Source: an uncultured bacterium (GTDB lineage: Bacteria > Cyanobacteriota > Vampirovibrionia > Gastranaerophilales > Gastranaerophilaceae). Taken from it: DNA of 64,000 nucleotides. A program made the translations under genes and the position numbers. Location: the NCBI GenBank assembly GCA_902777385.1, contig CACYTP010000007.1, positions 1-64,000 of the forward strand, in the 5' to 3' direction. This document shows, one piece after another, positions 17,800 through 26,100 of this stretch (the stretch's first letter is position 1; each line of letters starts with the position of its first letter). Below the pieces are notes generated by a model. It saw only the letters and a program-made list of their open reading frames with translations, had not been told where the DNA came from and ran no database searches.

Positions 17800-18600
17800 A
17801 TGTCAAGAAAACCAATTATCGCGGGAAACTGGAAAATGAACCTTCTTAAATCAGAAGCAAAAGATTTGTTTGAAGGTATTAAAAATTTTGTAAAAGATTA
17901 TTCTGCTGTAGAATTGCCAACAGTTGTTATTGCACCTGTATTCACATCATTAAGCGTTGTTGATACCGTTGCTTGCGACTGTGGTTGCGGCGGAAACAAA
18001 ATTTCTGTAGCTGCTCAAAATTGCCACTGGGAAAATTCAGGTGCTTACACCGGTGAAATTTCCGTTGCAATGGCAAAAGATGCAGGATGCTCTTACATTA
18101 TCATCGGTCACTCTGAAAGAAGACAATACTTCTCAGAAACAGACGAAATGATTAATAAAAAAGCAAAAGCTATTTTGGCAGGCGGTTTGATTCCGATTAT
18201 CTGCTGCGGAGAGTCTTTAGAACAAAGAGAAGCCGGCGAAACTGATTCTTGGATTGCAGGACAAATCAGAGCAGCATTAGACGGCATTTCATCAGAAGAT
18301 GTTGCTAAATCTGTTATTGCTTATGAACCTATCTGGGCTATCGGAACAGGAAAATCTTGTGATGCTGATGAAGCTAACAGAGTTATCAAAATGATTAGAA
18401 GCGTTGTAGCAGAAGTTGCAGGTTCACAAGCTGCTGACTCTATCAGAATTCTTTACGGCGGTTCAGTAAAACCTTCTACTATCGAAGAACAAATGTCTAA
18501 ATCTGATATTGACGGTGCTTTAATCGGTGGTGCTTCATTAAAAGCTGACAGTTTTAACGATATTATTGCTAAAACAATGAAAGTTGCTGTTGCTCACTAA
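17800..18600 (+). CDS. tpiA: Triosephosphate isomerase
   Basis: 266-aa TIM barrel interconverting dihydroxyacetone phosphate and glyceraldehyde 3-phosphate in glycolysis. Visible landmarks are the catalytic Lys in IAGNWKMNLL, catalytic His in IIGHSERRQYF, the Glu in AYEPIWAIGTGK with the mobile loop, and the phosphate site YGGSVKP. Slightly longer than the typical 250 aa owing to a Cys/Gly-rich insertion near residue 60 (D-C-G-C-G-G). The ATG at 17800 follows AAAGGAG. Codon use is cleaner (more C-ending) than in neighbours, as for highly expressed genes. Confidence 0.97.
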   Translation: MSRKPIIAGNWKMNLLKSEAKDLFEGIKNFVKDYSAVELPTVVIAPVFTSLSVVDTVACDCGCGGNKISVAAQNCHWENSGAYTGEISVAMAKDAGCSYIIIGHSERRQYFSETDEMINKKAKAILAGGLIPIICCGESLEQREAGETDSWIAGQIRAALDGISSEDVAKSVIAYEPIWAIGTGKSCDADEANRVIKMIRSVVAEVAGSQAADSIRILYGGSVKPSTIEEQMSKSDIDGALIGGASLKADSFNDIIAKTMKVAVAH

Positions 18601-18621
18601 TTAACACAAAATTTTATATCG

Positions 18622-18652
18622 AAACACCTCCTCGTATGGGAGGTGTTTTTTT
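18622..18652 (+). terminator. Terminator after tpiA
   Basis: AACACCTCC paired with GGAGGTGTT, 7-nt loop, followed by a run of T. Confidence 0.9.
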
Positions 18653-18711
18653 ATATTAAAGTTTTTTTATTTTTTGCCGTTAAGCATTATATATAATAGT
18701 AGCAGGTGTAT

Positions 18712-19335
18712 ATGAATAATAAAAGAAGAGAGTTTATAAAAATTTTATTGGCAGGCGTGGCCGTTGCTGTGACATGTATTGCTTGTCCTCAGATTTCCGC
18801 AGGTGCAACAGTTGAACCCGTGCAGATAGATTTGCGTGGTTATAACGGTATAAAAATCCCTGCAGGCAGTTTTATCGGAGTCGAAAGTGCTCAGGAAATT
18901 TCAACTCAGTACTGTTCAAACGGCTATAAGGTCAGATTTATGGCAACTAATGATTTTTATATAGATGATACGAATATAGTCCCTGTTAATACGGCTTTTA
19001 CCGGATATGTCGAGGATGTTCACGACCCGATTGTCGGTACAAATTCTTCATTCAAAGTTAAAATTACAAAGATGATATTGCCGGACGGTTACGAAATGCC
19101 GGTTAATGCATATATATATTCATCAAATAATAATATGATAGGTGGTGAAATGACTGCCCCGGCAGCATGGAGAAAAATGCCTCATTACCAGAGTAAAATC
19201 GGTATAAATACTACTTTACAGGTTCGTCCGGGAAGAGAACGCCAAAAAGGTTCTCACGCTGTAATTCTTTCCGGTGAAGATAGATTGGTTGTTTTTATGG
19301 AACCTTTGGTTATTACACATACCTTAACGGATTGA
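18712..19335 (+). CDS. Secreted VirB10/TrbI-like domain protein (paralogue 2)
   Basis: 207 aa. The N-terminus MNNKRREFIKILLAGVAVAV carries an R-R-x-F-I-K type Tat-like or Sec signal; the cleavage region ACPQISAGA is at about residue 30. The mature part repeats the pattern shared with the proteins at 6908, 19417 and 41555: IPAGSF.GVESAQ, VPVNTAFTGYV, and a strand ending ILPDGYEMPVNAYI. The order of these strands resembles the C-terminal barrel of VirB10/TrbI. The ATG at 18712 has AGGTG upstream, and a TATAAT lies just before. It precedes the tonB-exb cluster and may act in the envelope with it. Confidence 0.6.
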   Translation: MNNKRREFIKILLAGVAVAVTCIACPQISAGATVEPVQIDLRGYNGIKIPAGSFIGVESAQEISTQYCSNGYKVRFMATNDFYIDDTNIVPVNTAFTGYVEDVHDPIVGTNSSFKVKITKMILPDGYEMPVNAYIYSSNNNMIGGEMTAPAAWRKMPHYQSKIGINTTLQVRPGRERQKGSHAVILSGEDRLVVFMEPLVITHTLTD

Positions 19336-19416
19336 CAAAATCATTATATGTTTATAAAATGTAATATAGAGAGTTAATGGGATATGTAACACTTCTCAAG
19401 AAAGGTATGTGGCTTC

Positions 19417-19947
19417 ATGCATAAGCGTTTTATATCTACACTGGCGGTATTGTTGGCAATGCTCCTTTCTGTGTTTTCATCAGGCGGAAAATCTTTTGCT
19501 GAACAAACTGCAAAGAGTGCCGTTATTTCTATGCCTGCAGGCAAAACAATATCTGCGACAGTCACTACTCCTTTAAATTCAAAATATCTGTCAGTCGGTC
19601 AAACTGTTACTGCTGTTATAACTGATGATTTGTATTATGGCGGTAAACTTATTCTTCCTGCTGATAGTGTAGTTATGGGAAGTGTTATAAATGTAACTCC
19701 TGCTTCTTCAACTCAGATTGGTGAACTCGTATTGAGATTTACAAATATTGTTACACCGTACGGTATTCAGGTTCCTGTTTCTGCAATTGTTAATACAGGC
19801 GATAAGAGAGGCAAGTTGACAGGTGCATATTATACTCAGGAAGAACAGGCAGAAAGTAATGTAGTTATCCCAATAGCTGAAACATTAGATTTGCTTTTAC
19901 TTCAGCCAATTACGGTTAATCCCGAATTGTATAATTCAAATTATTAG
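19417..19947 (+). CDS. Secreted VirB10/TrbI-like domain protein (paralogue 3)
   Basis: 176 aa with signal peptide (about 1-28, ending KSFAEQ). It has the compact form of the family: ISMPAGKTISATVTTPLNSK, then ILPADSVVMGSVINV, then a strand ending TPYGIQVPVSAIV. This almost fills the mature protein, so the domain can stand alone. The start at 19417 is preceded by AAAGG at slightly long spacing. It lies 81 bp after paralogue 2 and 81 bp before the tonB gene on the same strand. Confidence 0.6.
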   Translation: MHKRFISTLAVLLAMLLSVFSSGGKSFAEQTAKSAVISMPAGKTISATVTTPLNSKYLSVGQTVTAVITDDLYYGGKLILPADSVVMGSVINVTPASSTQIGELVLRFTNIVTPYGIQVPVSAIVNTGDKRGKLTGAYYTQEEQAESNVVIPIAETLDLLLLQPITVNPELYNSNY

Positions 19948-19995
19948 TAATTCGGGTAATAATTTTATTTTTGTTTTAGAATAAAATTATATAAA

Positions 19996-20022
19996 AGTTG
20001 ATAAGGAGAAAGTTGATAAGGA
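19996..20022 (+). repeat. Duplicated ribosome-binding segment before tonB
   Basis: AGTTGATAAGGA occurs twice, 15 bp apart (19996-20007 and 20011-20022), just before the ATG at 20029. Each copy carries an AAGGA ribosome-binding core. It appears to be a short tandem duplication. Confidence 0.8.
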
Positions 20023-20028
20023 ATAAAA

Positions 20029-21240
20029 ATGTCAATTTTAGGGAAATATAAAGACGAAATAGAAGAACAAGAGTTAGCAGATACACGAGGATTCACGCTT
20101 CCGGCTGTTGTGAGGGAAGACCGTGAAAGCATGTCAATGGAAAAAGCTTTCATTTTATCCATAGTTGTGCATGTCGTAACCGTAATCGTTGTATGGCTGT
20201 TGTCTGTTTTGTTGTTGTGGCTTGGAATAATAGTTCCGCTTGCAAAACGTCCTAAGCCAAAATTGAATGACATAGAGTTTGTTTTGGTAGAAAAAGAGGC
20301 AACTCCTATTGATAAAAATACCAGATACCGTGCTCATATAAATTCAAGGGCAGGCGGACATCATGATCCGAAGCAGAGAGTGTCAATGCCATCCCCGGCA
20401 CCTTCAACGCCTTCAAGGAAGCCTTCACCGGCTCCTGCGGCACCTGCAAAAAAACCTGCACAGGCTCAACAGCAACCAAAACAATCACCTAAAACTCAAA
20501 AAACACCGTCACTAATTGATAAATTAACAAAGCCGGCTCATAAACCGGTACAGGAAGCTCCTGCACCGAAAGCTGTTCAGCCGGCAAAACCTAATCCGCC
20601 AACGGCAAGACCTTCATTAAAACCGCCTTCAACGCCTAAGACTACTACAAAACCGTCTTCGGCATTTCAGATTCCTGTACCTAGCGGAGGCACAAAGTCA
20701 GGTTCTTATGCTACAGGTCCGGTAAGCGGTAGCGGTAAGGCTGCAAATGGTGGTTCTAAAACAGGCAGTTCAAGTACAGGTTCAGGTACCGGAAAATTTG
20801 CACCTGCACCGTCATTATCTCCTGCAGGCAGAGGTAACGGAACTGGCTCGGGTAAAGGTACAAAGCTTGGCGGCGGAGGTACAGGCGGAGGAAATCCGGG
20901 ACCTGGTAATCCTAACGGCAGACCCGGTATTGATGCTATAAGAGAACCGGATTTCGGACCTTATATGAGAGATTTGCAGCGTCGTATAAAAATGAACTGG
21001 AATCCGCCAAAAGGTAATGAAAGTAAGAGAGTTGTTCTTTTATTCAAAATTGCAAAAGACGGTAGATTGCTGTCGTGCAGTGTTTACAAGTCATCCGGAT
21101 TGCCAAGTGCAGATCAGGCAGCTTTAGACGCTGTAAAGGCAACAGCACCATTCAAGCCGTTACCTGTTGAATATAAAAATTCAAGTATAGATATTCAGTT
21201 TACGTTTGATTACAACGTATTCGGAGCGACTAAATATTAA
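20029..21240 (+). CDS. TonB/TolA-type energy transducer
   Basis: 403 aa. Cytosolic residues 1-43, one membrane helix (about 44-72), a Pro/Lys/Ala/Ser-rich stretch then a Gly/Ser-rich stretch (about 110-300) spanning the periplasm, and a C-terminal TonB/TolA fold (about 308-400) with RIKMNWNPPKG, LLFKIAKDGRLL, and SSGLPSADQAALDAV. It should transmit proton-motive force, harvested by the ExbB/ExbD proteins encoded next, to the outer membrane. Whether it serves TonB receptors or a Tol-Pal-like function cannot be decided: neither receptors nor TolB/Pal are nearby. Confidence 0.88.
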   Translation: MSILGKYKDEIEEQELADTRGFTLPAVVREDRESMSMEKAFILSIVVHVVTVIVVWLLSVLLLWLGIIVPLAKRPKPKLNDIEFVLVEKEATPIDKNTRYRAHINSRAGGHHDPKQRVSMPSPAPSTPSRKPSPAPAAPAKKPAQAQQQPKQSPKTQKTPSLIDKLTKPAHKPVQEAPAPKAVQPAKPNPPTARPSLKPPSTPKTTTKPSSAFQIPVPSGGTKSGSYATGPVSGSGKAANGGSKTGSSSTGSGTGKFAPAPSLSPAGRGNGTGSGKGTKLGGGGTGGGNPGPGNPNGRPGIDAIREPDFGPYMRDLQRRIKMNWNPPKGNESKRVVLLFKIAKDGRLLSCSVYKSSGLPSADQAALDAVKATAPFKPLPVEYKNSSIDIQFTFDYNVFGATKY

Positions 21241-21281
21241 TAAAAACAATGTATCAGATAAAATAATGAGGATTAAAAACT

Positions 21282-21941
21282 ATGGAACTTTTATGGAACT
21301 CGATTAAAATGGATTGGCCGGTATTGTTACCAATTCTTGTGTGTGCAATTCTTGTTGTACAGGTTGTGTTACAAAGATGGTCTGTTTACAGCAAAAACAA
21401 ACGTGATATTCAGGTTTTGATACCTAGAATTCAAAAAGAATTAGCAAATAATAATTTGCAGGGCGTTCAAAATATTGCTATCCACTGTGGTGGTGTAGTT
21501 GGTGAAGTTGTAGAAGAAGCTGCAAGAATTTTTGCTGATCAAAAAGCAGGATTTTCTCGTTCTTTCGATATTTCTGCGGCTTTAGCAATCAGAAAACTTG
21601 AAAAACATTTAACAGTATTGGGTACAATAGGCGGTGTTGCACCGTTCTTAGGTTTGTTCGGTACTGTTGTGAGAATTCTGTATACATTTCAGGATTTGGC
21701 AGTTCAGGGCAATCAGTCTGCAGCGGTTGCGATGGGTATTGGTTCTGCCTTAATTGCTACAGCTTTCGGTTTGATTGTAGCTATTATTGCAGTAATCTTC
21801 TTCAACTCATTCCAGTCTGTTGTAAAACACTATGAAGATGATTTTCAGTTAATAAAATTATTGTTCTTGAGCTTTGTTGATTCTGATGATGATGCTGCAG
21901 CACCTGTTTCAGCTTCATCTTCAACATCAAGCATAAAGTAA
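21282..21941 (+). CDS. ExbB/TolQ-type proton channel
   Basis: 219-aa MotA/TolQ/ExbB family inner-membrane protein. It has one N-terminal helix (about 13-30), a cytoplasmic segment, and two further helices within KLEKHLTVLGTIGGVAPFLGLFGTVVRI and [20 protein letters not shown]. The conserved PFLGLFGTV and G-I-G-S-A-L-I-A-T-A-F-G-L motifs are intact. It forms the proton channel with the two ExbD proteins, to drive the TonB-like protein upstream. The short Ser/Thr C-tail is variable in the family. Confidence 0.93.
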   Translation: MELLWNSIKMDWPVLLPILVCAILVVQVVLQRWSVYSKNKRDIQVLIPRIQKELANNNLQGVQNIAIHCGGVVGEVVEEAARIFADQKAGFSRSFDISAALAIRKLEKHLTVLGTIGGVAPFLGLFGTVVRILYTFQDLAVQGNQSAAVAMGIGSALIATAFGLIVAIIAVIFFNSFQSVVKHYEDDFQLIKLLFLSFVDSDDDAAAPVSASSSTSSIK

Positions 21942-21958
21942 TATGAGGTCAGAATAAA

Positions 21959-22417
21959 ATGGCATTTAGTACAAAAAAAGGTAAACTTTTTACTGAAATA
22001 AATATTACACCATTAACAGATATTTTTCTTGTGCTGTTAATCATAATGATGGTAATTGCACCGTCGTTCCAGTCTATGGATAATGCAATTGATATTCCTG
22101 AGATTAACAGTGGTATTTCAATTGAGCAAAAAAATGCAACTGTATCTATCACCAAAGAGGGGTTGATGTTTATTAACGGTAAACAAATTAATCCTGAAGC
22201 TTTGGTTAGTGAGTTGGAACAGTTACGTCCGACACTTGAGACTCCTGATTTGGTTGTGAAAGCTGATGCTGCAGTAAAAAGTTCCGAAATAATGAAGGTT
22301 ATGAATGCGGCACAGGATGCTGAATATAAGAAGCTGATTGTCGCAGGAGAACCTTTGAGTAAAAAAGAACAAAAAACTCTGAAAGAAAATGCCGAAAGGG
22401 TAGATGAGGGGGCATAG
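21959..22417 (+). CDS. ExbD/TolR protein 1
   Basis: 152-aa single-pass inner-membrane protein of the ExbD/TolR family. The helix INITPLTDIFLVLLIIMMV carries the essential Asp that relays protons. The periplasmic domain (about 45-130) has the usual I-N-G-K-Q-I and V-V-K-A-D-A...E-I-M-K-V-M-N-A-A pattern. It has a longer charged C-tail than the second copy. Seven bases separate it from ExbD 2. Confidence 0.92.
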   Translation: MAFSTKKGKLFTEINITPLTDIFLVLLIIMMVIAPSFQSMDNAIDIPEINSGISIEQKNATVSITKEGLMFINGKQINPEALVSELEQLRPTLETPDLVVKADAAVKSSEIMKVMNAAQDAEYKKLIVAGEPLSKKEQKTLKENAERVDEGA

Positions 22418-22423
22418 AAAGCA

Positions 22424-22813
22424 ATGAGCGAAAGAAAAACATTTAATGAAATTAACATAACACCTCTGACAGATATCTTTTTGGTATTGCTTATTATAAT
22501 GATGGTAATTGCACCATTGTTAGATCAGCAGGGATTAAATTTGACTGTACCTGAAAATGTGGAACAGGAACATATTACCAATAAGGATTCAAAAATCCTT
22601 ACGGTGAGTGTATCTGCCGATAACAAGTATTATGTTGATCAGGAAGAAATTAACGCTGATGATTTGGAGAATTATATTAAAGGTGTTGCAAAGGATTATC
22701 CTGACGGTATGATGATTCAAACTGACGGGGATTCTACTCATGGTGCAATTGTAAAAGTAATGGATTGTGCCAGAAATTCAGGTATAACGAGTATTTCTGT
22801 TTCAGAAATATAA
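22424..22813 (+). CDS. ExbD/TolR protein 2
   Basis: 129-aa paralogue of the preceding gene. The N-terminal 30 residues are nearly identical (E-I-N-I-T-P-L-T-D-I-F-L-V-L-L), including the membrane Asp, while the periplasmic domains differ (GLNLTVPENVE; MIQTDGDSTHG). Two ExbD proteins per cluster occur in several diderm groups and allow a hetero-dimeric D subunit. A strong terminator closes the cluster. Confidence 0.92.
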   Translation: MSERKTFNEINITPLTDIFLVLLIIMMVIAPLLDQQGLNLTVPENVEQEHITNKDSKILTVSVSADNKYYVDQEEINADDLENYIKGVAKDYPDGMMIQTDGDSTHGAIVKVMDCARNSGITSISVSEI

Positions 22814-23151
22814 AAAATGATATACATAGTTTTTAATTTGAAAGCCCAACTAATGTTGGGCTTTTTTGTAACGAATTATAAATTTATTTTTAATTGCACT
22901 AAAGTTTTTAATTTGGCATGCCGTTTTATGAATTGTAATATTTTTAGAGGAGTATTATCATGTTAAAATATGTGAAGTTTCGTTAAATTTTTGGATAAAA
23001 GATATCTGATTTGAGGCATAATATATATATAGATTTATATCTGCCGAATCAGATAAAAATGGTTAATAAAACTTAATAATTATTACAATTATGGCAATTT
23101 TTATTTTGCCTGATTGTTATATTGATTATGATGAAAAGTGAGGGATATACT
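22814..23151 (+). other. Intergenic region before the adhesin, with an 8-codon ORF
   Basis: 338 bp. After the exbD terminator there is a well-spaced ribosome site AGAGGAG and a tiny frame ATG...TAA at 22960-22986 encoding MLKYVKFR. Whether it is translated is unknown; it could be a leader peptide or a relic. The adhesin promoter probably lies around the TATAATA-like bases near 23018-23030. Confidence 0.35.
22841..22868 (+). terminator. Terminator after exbD 2
   Basis: AAGCCCAAC/GTTGGGCTT stem with TAAT loop and a T-run. Confidence 0.92.
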
Positions 23152-26100
23152 ATGACCAAAAAAATTTGTAAAAGAAAATTGCCAGTATTGCTGATGGCAT
23201 TAGTTTTTGCTACAACTTCAGCAATGGCAACAGATATTACCGGAGTGTCCGGTAATGGGGTGTTCAATATTGATCCGACAGGTTCAGTAAATAATATCGG
23301 TTATCGTTCATACGATAATTTTAACCTATCCGCAGGAGATACCGCGAACTTAAAGTTTGATTCCGGTATCAATTCGTTTGTTAATATGGTAAAAAATCAG
23401 GTAAGTATTGATGGTTTATTGCAAACGACAAAAAATGGAGCATTTCACAACGGAGAGGCTGTATTCGTATCACCAAACGGCATGGTTGTTGGAAATGCAG
23501 GTGTTTTGAATGTAGGTGCCTTATCTGTTTATACTCCTACTCCTCAGGGTATGAAAATGTTGCAAAATGGCTTTGAAAGCGGTAGTTTAACGACTACATA
23601 TCAGGGTCAGCAGATTAACCTTATGGAAGCTATCGGATGGCATGGTAATGCACCCGTTACAATTAACGGTCATGTATATTCCCACGGCGATGTAAATGTT
23701 GTCGCAAGACAGTTTGACTTAGGTCCGGCCGGAGGTATTGCAGCAGGCGTAAATAATACATCAGCCGATATATTCAATGCTTTGGTTAAAACAAATAATA
23801 ATTCTAACGTAAATATTCGTACCTATGACAGAGGTGGCAGCGGTGTATTAAATATCAGCGGAAGCCTTGTAAATGCCGGTAATGGTGATATTAAACTCCA
23901 AAACAGAGGCTCTCAAGGTTTTAATGTAACGTATAACGGTGCCAAAATAACAAATGCCAACGGTGATATGTATCTTGTAAATTCAAAAGGTACAATGAAT
24001 TTGAATGGAGAGATTACAAACAAAGGCGGATTTACTAATATTACCACAGGTGCAGGTTCAGGTTTATTGAATTTGACAGGAAAAGTAAATTCAGAAGGAT
24101 TGAAAGTGTTGACACAGTCTGCCTCAGGTGCTAATCTTGGCGGTAGCATTGTTAATACAGCGAGAGGTATTGCCGTTACAAATAAAGCCGGTACTTTGAC
24201 ATTAAATTCAAATATTTCAAATAATAATCAGGCAACAAATATTTCAAATACTTCAACTGCTAACAAGTTGATTGTTAATAGTAATATAAATTCATCGGGT
24301 AAGTTGCAGATTTCCAATTCCGGTGCTAATGGCATGGAAATTAACGGTAATATAACAAATTCTGCTAATACCGCAATTACAAATCATGCAGGTAAAATGC
24401 TTGTAAATAGTAAAATAGAAAATACTTCAGGAAAAATGAACCTTACTCAAAAAGGTGACGGTGAATTACATTTAACTGCAAATTCAAAAATTAAGAGTGC
24501 AGGCGATGAAGTATTGATTCAAAATGTCGGTAATACAGGTTTGATTGCTGATGGTACTATAGAGTCTTCAGCTCCTTTATACTTACAGAGTACAAAAGGT
24601 GCAATGGCTGTGAACGGTTCTGTAACCGGTGATGGTAATCTTGTATATATTGGTAATACAGGTGCAGGTGGCTTAACAATTAGCAACGATGCTAGTATTT
24701 CCAATAACGATAAAATCCAAATCATGGGTAATGGTGCCGGAGGTATGAATATTAACGGTACGGTGTCCAACACCAATGGTGGTACGTCTATTACAAACTA
24801 TAAAGGTAATATGACACTTAAAGGTTCTGTTACAAGTAAAAATGGTAATATTAATTTAACGAATAAAGGTGACGGGGCTCTTGCAATTGCCAATACAGGT
24901 AAGGTTACTTCTGAAAAAGGACAATTGCTCGTTCAGAATGCCGGTGCTGTTGGTTTAACTTCTAATGGTACTATTAAGTCAGCAGGCCGTGTATCTGTTC
25001 AAAATACAAATGGTGCAATGGCTGTAAACGGTTCTGTATCAAGTGATAAAAACCGTGTATATATTGGTAATACAGGTGCCGGTGGCTTAACAATTGGCAA
25101 AGACGCAGTAATTTCCAATAACGATAAAATCCAAATCATGGGCAACGGTGCCGGTGGTATGAATATTGACGGTACAGTATCCAACACAGATGGTGGTACT
25201 GCTATTACAAATCATCAGGGTAATATGTCAGTTAAAGGCTCTGTTGCAAGTAAGAACGGTAATATTAATCTGACAAATAAAGGTAATGGTGCTCTTGTAA
25301 TTGCAAATACAGGTAAAGTTACTTCTGAAAAAGGACAATTGCTTGTTCAGAATACGGGTGCTGTCGGTTTAACTTCTAATGGTAGCATTAAGTCAGCAGG
25401 ATCTGTATTTGTTCAAAATACAAATGGTGCAATGGCTGTAAACGGCTCTGTATCAAGTGACAAAAACCGTGTATATATTGGTAATACCGGCGATGGCGGC
25501 TTAACAATTGGCAAAGATGCAAAAATTTCCAATAATGATAAAATCCAAATAATGGGTAACGGTGCCGGTGGTATGAACATTAACGGTTCGATTTCCAATA
25601 ACGGAGGCGGTACTGCTATTGCTAACTATAAAGGCAATATGACTGTTAATGGTACAGTTGCTAATAAAAATGGTAATATCAACTTAACTAACAAAGGTGA
25701 TGGAGCTCTTATCATTGCTAATTCAGGTAATGTTGGTTCTGAAAAAGGTCAGTTAGTTGTTCAAAACTCAGGTGCTAAAGGCTTGTCAGTCGATGGTACT
25801 ATTGATAATAAAGGCTTTGCCGTTATTAGTAACAAAGCAGGTAACCTGAATGTTAACGGTGACGTAACTGTTACCGGTGCAAGATTGAGCATTCATAATG
25901 ATGGCAAAGGTTCATTAAATGTTAATGATACTGCTACAGTTATTAATGAAGGACTTGGCAGAACATATATTACCAATACAGGTAAAGGCGGAATGAATGT
26001 TGCAGCCCCTGTCGTTGGCGGTGGACACGTTCTTCTTACAAACAGAGCCGGTGGTATGAATGTATCATCTAATGTAACTTCTACTAAGAACAATGTAGTA

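Noticed and set aside
21949..22458. Long minus-strand open frame opposite the first exbD gene
   Set aside because: It is fully antisense to a secure ExbD gene, has no ribosome site and a low-complexity Ser/Phe/Ile composition typical of a shadow frame.
18712..22813. Type IV secretion or conjugation locus, suggested by VirB10-like domains
   Set aside because: No VirB4, VirB8, VirB9, VirD4 or relaxase is present; only the stand-alone domain family is seen.
24550..25800. Regular long repeats that could suggest a CRISPR or satellite array
   Set aside because: The unit is 414 bp, in frame within the adhesin gene, without spacers; it encodes beta-helix repeats.
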